This document shows positions 15,605 through 23,266 of a stretch of 64,000 nt of DNA, in pieces. Position 1 is the first letter of the stretch. Every line of letters starts with the position of its first letter. The notes under the pieces were generated by a model. That model saw nothing but the letters and a program-made list of their open reading frames with translations. It had not been told where the DNA came from and made no database searches. Source of the DNA: Paenibacillus sp. AN1007 (lineage in GTDB: Bacteria; Bacillota; Bacilli; Paenibacillales; Paenibacillaceae); NCBI RefSeq assembly GCF_040702995.1, contig NZ_CP159992.1:4551501-4615500 (forward strand), written 5' to 3'. The translations under genes were made by a program, and so were the position numbers.

Positions 15605-16481
15605 AACCCGCACCCTCCATTTCATAGATAAAAATTTCCTCCAGCGTCAGCGGCAGCACATCCAGCAGATACGGATCATGCAGACGAAATTGCGCCGTAA
15701 CATCTTCACGATGACCTTTAACAATGTACAAGGTGACACTTCCTCTTTTTTCTTCATGCAAAATGTGAACCTGTTCTTGCAGCGAACCGGCATGATCCGG
15801 GTGGCGGAAAGCAACCTGAATCTTGTGTGTGTCCGACTTAAGGTCATCCAGATCTTTCTGTACGATAATTTGGCCTTTGTGCATAATAGCCACATGGTCA
15901 CAGAGGTCTTCGATCTCCCGCAAATTGTGGGACGAGATGATGATCGTTACCTGACGCTCCGCCGCTTCCTGGAACAGCAGGTTTTTGATCTGCTGCCGCA
16001 TAACAGGGTCGAGGCCATCAATCGGCTCATCCATCAGCAGCACCTGAGGCATACAGCTGAGTCCAAGCCATACCGCGGCTTGACGGCGCATGCCTTTGGA
16101 CATGCGATGAAGCTTGCGTTTCACATCTAGTTTGAATACAGAAGCCAGTTGATTAAATCGCTCATCACTCCATTGTGGATACACGGAACGGTAAAATTGA
16201 GCCATGTGAGTTATCGAAGATTGTGGAAAAAAGTACGGTGCATCGGCCATAAAAATGGTACGACCTTTAAGATCCAGATTTTCATAGATTTCCGCTCCTT
16301 CGATACGTACAGTTCCACTATCTTGACGATAGATCCCTGCAATGATTTTGAGCAGCGATGTTTTGCCTGCCCCGTTAGATCCGAGCAGACCGTAAATCGA
16401 TCCCTTATGTATGTGCATACTTATTCCATCAACGGCCTTTTCCTGTTCAAAAGCTTTAATGACTTGATTAAGCTCAATCAT
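15579..16481 (-). CDS. ABC transporter ATP-binding protein
   Basis: The product has 300 residues, starting at ATG 16481 behind AAGGAGGTG. Walker A (GLLGSNGAGKTS) is near residue 34, the signature MSKGMRRQAAVWLGL near 133, Walker B (VLLMDEPIDGLD) near 152, and the switch His in ISSHNL near 188. A C-terminal extension of about 90 residues follows (HKIQVAFRHPDHAG, PLTLEEIFIYEMEG), as in exporters of the CcmA/YtrB type. It overlaps the GntR gene by 8 bp and the permease gene by 26 bp. The signature departs from LSGGQ in the same way as the first ABC operon at 4481-5179. Confidence 0.9.
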   Translation of the reverse strand: MIELNQVIKAFEQEKAVDGISMHIHKGSIYGLLGSNGAGKTSLLKIIAGIYRQDSGTVRIEGAEIYENLDLKGRTIFMADAPYFFPQSSITHMAQFYRSVYPQWSDERFNQLASVFKLDVKRKLHRMSKGMRRQAAVWLGLSCMPQVLLMDEPIDGLDPVMRQQIKNLLFQEAAERQVTIIISSHNLREIEDLCDHVAIMHKGQIIVQKDLDDLKSDTHKIQVAFRHPDHAGSLQEQVHILHEEKRGSVTLYIVKGHREDVTAQFRLHDPYLLDVLPLTLEEIFIYEMEGAGYDIQPIIL

Positions 16482-16863
16482 GAGGCACCTCCTTCTCTAT
16501 ACGGGCCATCGCTTCTTCAAACAAAAGAGTCATCTCCGCCTTGGTTAAACCGGAAAACGAAGCTTCAGCAATCAGTTTCACCAAGGACTCTCTGATCTCA
16601 TCTTTCATAGCCTCCTTCGGATGTTCCACAGATGATGATACGAAACTTCCTTTACCCTGCAAGGAATAAATATAACCTTCTCGCTCCAGCTCACGGTATG
16701 CCTTTTGAATTGTATTCGGGTTCACGGTGAGCTGTGTTGATAATGACCGAACGGAAGGAAGCTGCTCATCGGGTTTCAGAATACCGTATACGATCATTTC
16801 TTTGATTTTATCCATCAGCTGCTCATAGATCGCCTTACGGCTGCGTACATCCAATTCGAACAT
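16474..16863 (-). CDS. GntR-family (YtrA subfamily) transcriptional regulator
   Basis: The product has 129 residues from ATG 16863 behind GAGGAGGTG. The winged helix-turn-helix reads AIYEQLMDKIKEMIVYGIL, QLPSVRSLSTQLTVNPNT and IQKAYRELEREGYI, followed by a short helical tail typical of YtrA-type repressors. It is first in a GntR-ATPase-permease operon and probably represses it through the promoter at 17034-17062. It is clearly paralogous to the regulator at 5172-5567. Confidence 0.88.
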   Translation of the reverse strand: MFELDVRSRKAIYEQLMDKIKEMIVYGILKPDEQLPSVRSLSTQLTVNPNTIQKAYRELEREGYIYSLQGKGSFVSSSVEHPKEAMKDEIRESLVKLIAEASFSGLTKAEMTLLFEEAMARIEKEVPHD

Positions 16864-17033
16864 CCCGCACCTCCTCTCTAAAATGGTTAACTGTCAACCT
16901 TTATGCCTCCACGGTGCTCGTTTGGGCTTAACTCCTGACCAGTTAGCTCAGCTGCAGTCTTTATCAGTTAATTTGGGAAAAAGATCTTTACCCCTCATTC
17001 GTCCATTCGCGCACCGTATTAACTGTACTACTA

Positions 17034-17062
17034 TTATTAATACACTTAATACAGATTGTCAA
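17034..17062 (-). promoter_or_regulatory. Promoter and candidate operator of the second GntR-ABC operon
   Basis: On the minus strand a consensus TTGACA (17062-17057) is followed after 17 bp by TAATAA (17039-17034). The spacer and flank contain TTAAGTGTATTAA, an imperfect palindrome suitable for GntR repression. Confidence 0.7.
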
Positions 17063-17101
17063 CATGGTTTGTTGATTTTTCCCAGGTGGATGAAATATTA
17101 A

Positions 17102-18626
17102 CGAAGTCTCCTTATATGGTATAATTGACATATCGATATATGTGAGGATAATGAGCAGGAGCGTCAGCTGCTGTTGTTAATCCTATTTGTTTTACAGGGA
17201 GAGCGTGTCTCAAACTCATTTTAAATAAAACTTCAATCTCCTGATGACTTGTACAGTGTGACAAAGCGATAGAGATTTCTTACAAAGTGATAATGAACAT
17301 GAAGATATCGAATGGGTAATCATCGCGTAGGATGATACGAGGGTAATACGACGACAGGGCTGCATTTATGGAGTATGCGGAAATATTATTATTTGTCATT
17401 ATCGCAACATGTGATGCCTCTCAGACAAAATGCCTCCGAAAGGTTGTTCTGCGCTGGCCCCTTCGATATGATGGGAGTACCTCGGTTATCTCATTGTAAT
17501 GCTTAGATTTGCATTAATTCTTGGGCAGCTGCCTTTAGAACGCGGAATATCTGGCAGATTGAGAATGTACTGGGAATACGGATCGGATCAGCTGCCTGTC
17601 TAGATTGGACCACGATTGAATTTGGGAATGAACTGCGATTGAACTTGGTACTGAACTCGGGTGGTAAGGGATAATATGGGTTGAATCGGGTTCGGTTTGG
17701 ATGAGTTGGATTGGGTTGCGTTGGATTGGGGTTGGGTTGAGTTAGGCTGGACTTGGATTGGTTTGAGTTGAGTTAGGTTGGAATTAATATGATTAGGCTG
17801 GGCGGGTTAGTTAGATAATTAGATAGTTAGTTAGTTAAATTAGGAATAATTAATCTAAGTCAGTTAAATTATATAAGTTAGTCACCTTATTAGGAGAGTC
17901 TTATTTTTTTGGTTAGTCGTGCTGTTTAGGTTTGTTGAGTTGCGTTGTGCTGCTCAGGATATTGAAATTAAGTTATTTAGATCAGGTTAGTGAAATTGGG
18001 TATCTAAAATACTTCAAATCGTTTCCAACTCGTCCGTCTCTCGTGCACATTTCAGAGATTTGTTTATCAAAAGGCGGACAAATATTTCAGATCGCCCCCT
18101 CATCACCCCTGACCTACATATAGATAAAAAGTTTTATTATTAAGATTTTAGTCTATATATAGTATCTAAATCTATGGACAAAAGATAGTATCTTTTTGAG
18201 AGCTTTGTCCACTCTTTGAAAGACAAACACCCCTATTTGTCCTCTTGTTATGGACACTCAATGTAACAGACTATAAAGTTTCAATCTTTAAAGATTAGAA
18301 AGACTTGAAGATCATTTTCTTGCTTACTGTGTGGTCTAATTATCTACCTGACATCTACTTTTAAATTTTGCAGCATCTCTTTTTTATTGTTTCATTTAGT
18401 TTAAATATTGGATTCATATCTTTTTGGTTCATATCTTTTTGGTTCATAATTTAGGTTTATATCTCGGTTTATATGTTTTGGTTTATATGTTTTGGTTTAT
18501 ATCTCTGGGTCCATTCGATTCAAATCATTTCATTGATGTCTTCATGTTATTTTGATTATGTTGCGTTATATTTCATTATCGTTTATTTCGTTTATGATTT
18601 ATTTCATTTATAAGGAGCATTTGAAA
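17102..18626. other. 1.5-kb gene-free region with biased simple sequence
   Basis: No convincing gene or known RNA was seen. 17640-17780 on the plus strand is made almost entirely of GGTTG/GGATTG/GAGTTG variants. 17790-17880 is TTAG-rich (TTAGTTAGATAATTAGATAG). 18410-18510 holds repeated GGTTCATATCTTTTT and GGTTTATATGTTTT units. The plus strand is markedly G/T-rich over this range. It ends directly at mqnB, whose first codons continue the low-complexity pattern. Confidence 0.6.
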
Positions 18627-19730
18627 ATGACTAGACAACCACAGCCTGCTGAACGTAACAACCGTTTATATGCAGCGGCCCGCAGCAGTGATCCCTCAGA
18701 AACAGCCGGGATAAACGCCTCAGTGACTGCAAGTTCAAACTCAGCTTCAAATTCTACTTGGGGTTCTACTTCGGATCCTACTTCAAGTTCGAGTTTGAGT
18801 TCTACTTCAAGCTCGAGTTTTACTTCAACCTCGAGTTCTACTTTAGATGCTTCTTCAAGTTCAACTAAAAATACAAATACAAATACAAGTTCAAGCCAGA
18901 ATCCAAGTTTAATTTCAGACACCAAAGACTCTCTGAATGAACTCTATGCTTCTTCACGCGTGCTGATTGTAACAGCAGTTGATGCAGAAAAGGATGCCGT
19001 TCTTCGCGGATTGGGTGAGCAAGCTGCAGCTTGCTTTGATGTCATTGCGGCGGGCGTTGGCCCTGCCTCGGCCGCAGCAGGAACTGCCGCTGCCATAGCT
19101 TTTGCTTCAGCAGCGGCAAGTGCACATGAGCTGGCGCAGGGCACCGCTGCGCCAGCTGAGTTGGATGCGGCACAGGCTTCTGCCGCATCTTCAGGGCCGG
19201 GGCCCGCTGCCGGGACCGGCGCACGATCATCAGCCTATGGGCTGGTGATCAGTGCCGGCATCGGCGGCGGGTTCCCCGGCCGGGCGGACGTCGGCTCCAT
19301 CGTGGTAGCCGACGCCATGACTGCTGCCGATCTGGGCTCGCAGACGCCAGACGGCTTTCTCTCTGTGGACGAGCTCGGATTCGGCTCGTCCCGTGTGGCG
19401 GCGGACGCGGTGCTTGCCGCGCGCCTTCGCCATGAGCTGCAGCGGGCAGGGCTCGCTGTCAGCGGGGGCACCGCGGTCACCGTGTCCACGGCGACCGGGA
19501 CAGCCCAGACGGCTGCGGAGCTGCTGCGCCGCGTGCCGGATGCTGCCGCCGAAGGCATGGAAGGCTTCGGCGTGGCAGCTGCCGCGCAGCAGTTCGGCCT
19601 GCCGGTGCTCGAACTGCGCGGCATATCCAACGCGGTCGGTCCACGCGACCGCGACGCTTGGCGCATCAAGGATGCCCTGGATGCGCTCCAGGCAGCAAGT
19701 TCTATTTTACGGGAGGTTATCACATCATGA
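18627..19730 (+). CDS. mqnB: Futalosine hydrolase MqnB with Ser/Thr-rich N-terminal extension
   Basis: The product has 367 residues. ATG 18627 follows AAGGAG with a 9-base spacing; the upstream in-frame ATG 18552 lacks one. The catalytic domain begins near residue 108 (SRVLIVTAVDAEKDAVL) and has the nucleoside-phosphorylase fold: AGVGPASAAAG, VISAGIGGGF, the ribose/base motif EGMEGFGVA near residue 310, and ISNAVGPRDRDAW. It would split futalosine (or 6-amino-6-deoxyfutalosine) in the cytosolic futalosine route to menaquinone. Typical MqnB proteins are about 220 residues. The excess here is a Ser/Thr-rich stretch (residues ~30-105) and an Ala-rich insertion (~155-205). Local GC is very high from 19000 to 19700. 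It overlaps mqnD by 4 bp (ATGA). Confidence 0.85.
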   Translation: MTRQPQPAERNNRLYAAARSSDPSETAGINASVTASSNSASNSTWGSTSDPTSSSSLSSTSSSSFTSTSSSTLDASSSSTKNTNTNTSSSQNPSLISDTKDSLNELYASSRVLIVTAVDAEKDAVLRGLGEQAAACFDVIAAGVGPASAAAGTAAAIAFASAAASAHELAQGTAAPAELDAAQASAASSGPGPAAGTGARSSAYGLVISAGIGGGFPGRADVGSIVVADAMTAADLGSQTPDGFLSVDELGFGSSRVAADAVLAARLRHELQRAGLAVSGGTAVTVSTATGTAQTAAELLRRVPDAAAEGMEGFGVAAAAQQFGLPVLELRGISNAVGPRDRDAWRIKDALDALQAASSILREVITS

Positions 19731-20569
19731 ATATTGCTTTTTCCCCTTGTCCTAACGATACATTCATCTTCCACGCATGGGTGCACGGATTAATTCCTGG
19801 CGCGCCTGAACTTAAGGTTCGATATGCGGATATTGACATTACTAACGGCCTTGCTGCGAGCCCTGTCGGACCGGAGATTCCGGAAGTGATGAAAATCTCT
19901 TATGCAGCGCTGCCTTATGTGCTGGAAAACTATGCTTTGTTACCTGCTGGCGGTGCTCTTGGTAGAGGCTGCGGTCCATTGGTTTTGACAGCTAATGATA
20001 CAACCGATCCAGCATACCTGTCTGGACGACGGGTTGCCGTACCAAGTGAGCGTTCTACAGCCTATCTCCTATTCCGTCTATGGGCCGCGCAAAATGTACC
20101 TGGCGGTGTCGGGGAAATTGTGGTCATGCCCTTTGACAAAATAATGCCTGCCGTTCGCGACGGTCAGATTGATGCCGGACTGGTCATTCATGAAGCACGC
20201 TTTACGTACCAGAACTATAACCTGCAGCTGATGACAGACCTTGGCAGCTGGTGGGAAAATGACACGGGCTTACCGATTCCACTGGGTGCGATCATTGCAC
20301 GCCGTGATCTGGACGCTCATGCACTCGCTGATTGGGCCCGTGCTTCTGTGGAGTATGCTTGGGCGCATCCAGAGGAGTCGAAATCCTACGTCATGGAACA
20401 CGCACAGGAAATGGATCCGGAGGTGGCTGCTCAACATATCGATCTGTATGTCAATGAATTCAGTGCCAATCTGGGCGAAGACGGATATGCCGCCATTACT
20501 GCACTGCTGGGGCGTGCGATGAAAGAAAAACTGGTTCCCGAGTTCGACCTGAACCTGTTACGGATCTGA
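19727..20569 (+). CDS. mqnD: 1,4-dihydroxy-6-naphthoate synthase MqnD
   Basis: The product has 280 residues. ATG 19727 overlaps the mqnB stop by 4 bp and follows GGGAGG. The N-terminus MNIAFSPCPNDTFIFHAWVHG is the MqnD signature, followed by the periplasmic-binding-protein-like fold: MKISYAALPYVLENY, RVAVPSERSTAYLLF, IDAGLVIHEARFTY and a GLPIPLGAIIARRDL segment. The enzyme converts cyclic dehypoxanthinyl futalosine to 1,4-dihydroxy-6-naphthoate in menaquinone synthesis. The other mqn genes are not in the window. Confidence 0.93.
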   Translation: MNIAFSPCPNDTFIFHAWVHGLIPGAPELKVRYADIDITNGLAASPVGPEIPEVMKISYAALPYVLENYALLPAGGALGRGCGPLVLTANDTTDPAYLSGRRVAVPSERSTAYLLFRLWAAQNVPGGVGEIVVMPFDKIMPAVRDGQIDAGLVIHEARFTYQNYNLQLMTDLGSWWENDTGLPIPLGAIIARRDLDAHALADWARASVEYAWAHPEESKSYVMEHAQEMDPEVAAQHIDLYVNEFSANLGEDGYAAITALLGRAMKEKLVPEFDLNLLRI

Positions 20570-20589
20570 TCTTCACATTATTCGGATGA

Positions 20590-20850
20590 CCAACTGCTAA
20601 CGATCTCTAAAGATCCTCACAGGCTCACAGAGCTTATTTGGCCCATTTCTGCACTCTACAATATCTAACGACCCTCAAAAACCTTATTTCGCCGAAAACA
20701 ACTCTTTTTGATCTCACTCTTGTTGATTTTCGTGAAATAGCGTTCCTACAGATCGTTAGAATGTTAAAAGCGCCTGAATTGGCGCACATAGCATAGCGTC
20801 CGCTGAGATCGTTAGAATTTGCGCCATATAATCGTGCAGTATCATTGGAG
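20590..20850. repeat. Cluster of four dispersed intergenic repeat units (two per orientation)
   Basis: On the plus strand, AAATAGCGTTCCTACAGATC and ATAGCGTCCGCTGAGATC each run into GTTAGAAT (about 20740-20775 and 20793-20820). Two inverted copies precede them, CTAACGATCTC...CTTATTTGGCC near 20598-20643 and CTAACGACCCTC...CTTATTTCGCC near 20664-20693. A related two-unit cluster lies at 39299-39362. The rest of 20570-21062 holds only the hairpin at 20973. Confidence 0.65.
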
Positions 20851-20972
20851 CTAACGCGAAGTATCTTTGAGGTTAATCAACGTCCACCTCCTTAATATTG
20901 GACAATAGCTCGCAAAACCTTCCTCTAATTGGCGGATATACGTAAACATCAATCTAAATATGCATGTGAATT

Positions 20973-21017
20973 AGGGCATCTCCTCTCGCCACCTTTGTGA
21001 CGTATTGGAGATGCCCT
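20973..21017. terminator. Hairpin terminator between mqnD and pcp
   Basis: AGGGCATCTCC (20973-20983) pairs with GGAGATGCCCT (21007-21017); TTTCG follows on the plus strand. It may serve either convergent gene. Confidence 0.55.
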
Positions 21018-21062
21018 TTCGTTGATTCGTTCGTTCGACGGTTGGTTTTATTTGCACTCAGT

Positions 21063-21716
21063 TTATTTGATTGTTTCCACCTGTGTGTTTGTTTCTGTCT
21101 CTGACACAATCGTGCGGATTATGATCCGCAGTGCATCCAGCATCATGGACAGCGGTAAAGAAGGGACTGACGGCGCCGATGCTGCCATTTCTGTAGAGGC
21201 CGGAAAATGTATAAATCCCGCCTGCACAGACAGCTGCTCCAACCGAATATAATCCAGCACCCGATACATCGTGTTGTTACATATATAAGTTCCTGCCGTA
21301 TTTGAGACAGCTGCCGGTATACCTGCTGCTGCCATTTCATTGACCATCGCCCGGATGGGCAGGGTGGAAAATAACCCGTCGGGACTTCCCGCCGCAATGG
21401 GCTCGTCCACAGGACGCTGACCCTGATTATCCCCGTAAGATCCGGGCGGGGTGTCTTTAACATTTATCGCGATGCGCTCTGGTGTGATGGCTGTTCGGCC
21501 TTTTGCCAAGCCGCATGAGATAACAACATCCGGCTGAAAAGCCTTCATTTCTGCAATCAACAGCTCTGCACATTCATCAAAATGCACAGGCAGCAGTATT
21601 GTTTTGATTACCGCACCCTCCAGGGCCTCATGATGTAATGCCTGCATCAACGCCCCCGTCGGATTTATGACATCCCCGCCAAAAGGCTCAAAGCCTGATA
21701 TCAATATTCTTTTCAT
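21063..21716 (-). CDS. pcp: Pyroglutamyl-peptidase I (cysteine peptidase, family C15)
   Basis: The product has 217 residues; ATG 21716 lies behind GGGGGAGAG, and the more upstream ATG at 21737 overlaps that site. The N-terminus MKRILISGFEPFGG is diagnostic. The triad is Glu80 in TAITPERIAIN, Cys146 in SNTAGTYICN and His170 in AGFIHFP, with SYGDNQGQRPVDEPI between. It removes N-terminal pyroglutamate from peptides in the cytosol. The C-terminal tail (TIVSETETNTQVETIK) is slightly longer than usual. Confidence 0.95.
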   Translation of the reverse strand: MKRILISGFEPFGGDVINPTGALMQALHHEALEGAVIKTILLPVHFDECAELLIAEMKAFQPDVVISCGLAKGRTAITPERIAINVKDTPPGSYGDNQGQRPVDEPIAAGSPDGLFSTLPIRAMVNEMAAAGIPAAVSNTAGTYICNNTMYRVLDYIRLEQLSVQAGFIHFPASTEMAASAPSVPSLPLSMMLDALRIIIRTIVSETETNTQVETIK

Positions 21717-21820
21717 CCGCTCTCCCCCTGATATCATCCTTTCAATATGCAGCCTATCATTAATTTATCAACTTCACACAATGTCCGTCCCATCACACTT
21801 TCTCGCACAATCCGGCACAC

Positions 21821-22822
21821 TTACTCCGATCTGTAACGCAGGCCCCATTGACGGCGGACTGTATCCATCAGCTTCATGATTTCCAGCGACTCGTCCAGCT
21901 TCATTGTGCTGCTCTCTGTGCGGCCCTGCAGGATGCATCGTCCAGCCTCTTCTGCTTCAAAGGCATATCCGATACAAGTCCGGTCATCCACAAATTTCTC
22001 TGGTTCATCCTGTCCGTTCACATGTAAATACGCTTCTTTACCTGCAAGGAAAAACGGCAGACGAATTCGGCCTTCCGTGCCGTAAATGACAGCCTCATTG
22101 TTCAGATTCAAACGAATCGCGCCATTTAATGAAGCTGACCGCCCTTCGGAATACGACAGCAGGACAGAAAATTGTTCGTCTACACCTGTTTCCCCGATAT
22201 GTGCCGTGCTCCATACATGCTGAGGCTGTTCGCCAAAGATCATTGACGCAAAAGAAAGTGGATACACCCCGGCATCCAGCAAGGCACCACCGCCCAGATC
22301 CGGGTTAAGCAGTCTGCCTTCCGGCTCCCAACCGATACGGAATCCAAAGTCTGCCTGAACCATTCGCACCTCACCGATCCGTCCTTCTGCAATCCAGGCG
22401 CGTGCCTGGGCAATCGTCGGCAGGAAACGGGTCCACATACCCTCCATGAGAAAAAGCTTTTGCTCACGCGCCGTTTCCACCAGCTGTTCCAACTGACGTG
22501 AATTCATCGTAAACGGTTTCTCACAGAGCACCGCTTTCCCTGCTTCAAGGCAAGCCATCACATTTTCCTTATGTACCGGATGTGGAGTGGCCACGTAGAT
22601 GATATCCAAATCAGGGTCCCGCAGCAGTTCATCATATGAAGCGTAAGCGTGTTCAAAACCGTATTCGGCAGCAAACTTTTCTGCACTGCCTGCTGTCCGT
22701 GAGCCAACTGCAGCTTTTACCGCGTTACCGGCAGGCTCCAGATCTTTGGCAAACTGGGAAGCAATCCATCCCGTGCCCATAATGCCCCAACGTACCTTAT
22801 CCTGCCCTGCTTTACGTGCCAT
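21821..22822 (-). CDS. Gfo/Idh/MocA-family NAD(P)-dependent oxidoreductase
   Basis: The product has 333 residues from ATG 22822 (MARKAGQDKVRWGIMGTGW) behind GGGAGGA; the longer frame to 22861 lacks a site. The Rossmann motif GIMGTGWIASQFAKDL is followed by YVATPHPVH and the family motif GKAVLCEKPFTMN, whose EKP lysine is catalytic. The C-terminal alpha/beta domain contains GGGALLDAGVYPLSF. Members oxidise sugars, inositols or dihydrodiols; the substrate here is not predictable. It is probably monocistronic. Confidence 0.88.
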   Translation of the reverse strand: MARKAGQDKVRWGIMGTGWIASQFAKDLEPAGNAVKAAVGSRTAGSAEKFAAEYGFEHAYASYDELLRDPDLDIIYVATPHPVHKENVMACLEAGKAVLCEKPFTMNSRQLEQLVETAREQKLFLMEGMWTRFLPTIAQARAWIAEGRIGEVRMVQADFGFRIGWEPEGRLLNPDLGGGALLDAGVYPLSFASMIFGEQPQHVWSTAHIGETGVDEQFSVLLSYSEGRSASLNGAIRLNLNNEAVIYGTEGRIRLPFFLAGKEAYLHVNGQDEPEKFVDDRTCIGYAFEAEEAGRCILQGRTESSTMKLDESLEIMKLMDTVRRQWGLRYRSE

Positions 22823-23266
22823 AAGTGCATCCTCCCTAACGCATATTTCGGTACTGCCCATCTACCTTTTCAATCCTGCCAATATCGTATCTCTCTTATT
22901 TTACCAAAAAGGAGCCCTTTCGTCAGAAAATGATGCTGCCCTTGATTGCATTTCATTTCCGCATCAGATTTGCTAAGATGATTTGGAGACAAGCCGGACC
23001 ACCATATACTAGAATGTATATCAATCGAAGGCAGGGCCGGCAGAAATGGATACGACAGCCGCCTCAATTAATCTCTTGTGATTTGGCACTATCCCTTCTC
23101 ACAAGAGAAATGGATTGATAGTAAATCATAAGATGAATAAATGTCTAAATGGAAATAAAGAAATTCAAGTAAGTTGAAATATAGAAATTGAAGGATAAAG
23201 GTTGAAATATACAAGTATAGAAGTAATAAGCACAACAAGAGTAACAAATAGAAAGGAAGGTAAGCC
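22823..23266. other. Intergenic region upstream of the AraC-type siderophore regulator
   Basis: No gene is supported. The last 160 bp are A-rich and contain GTTGAAATATA twice (near 23175 and 23202). A weak promoter-like TTGATA...TAAATG pair lies at 23115-23143. No Fur box was seen here. Confidence 0.4.

Noticed and set aside
18608..18925. Minus-strand ORF with Glu/Val-rich repeats opposite mqnB
   Set aside because: It is the mirror of the low-complexity Ser/Thr-coding DNA and has no ribosome-binding site.
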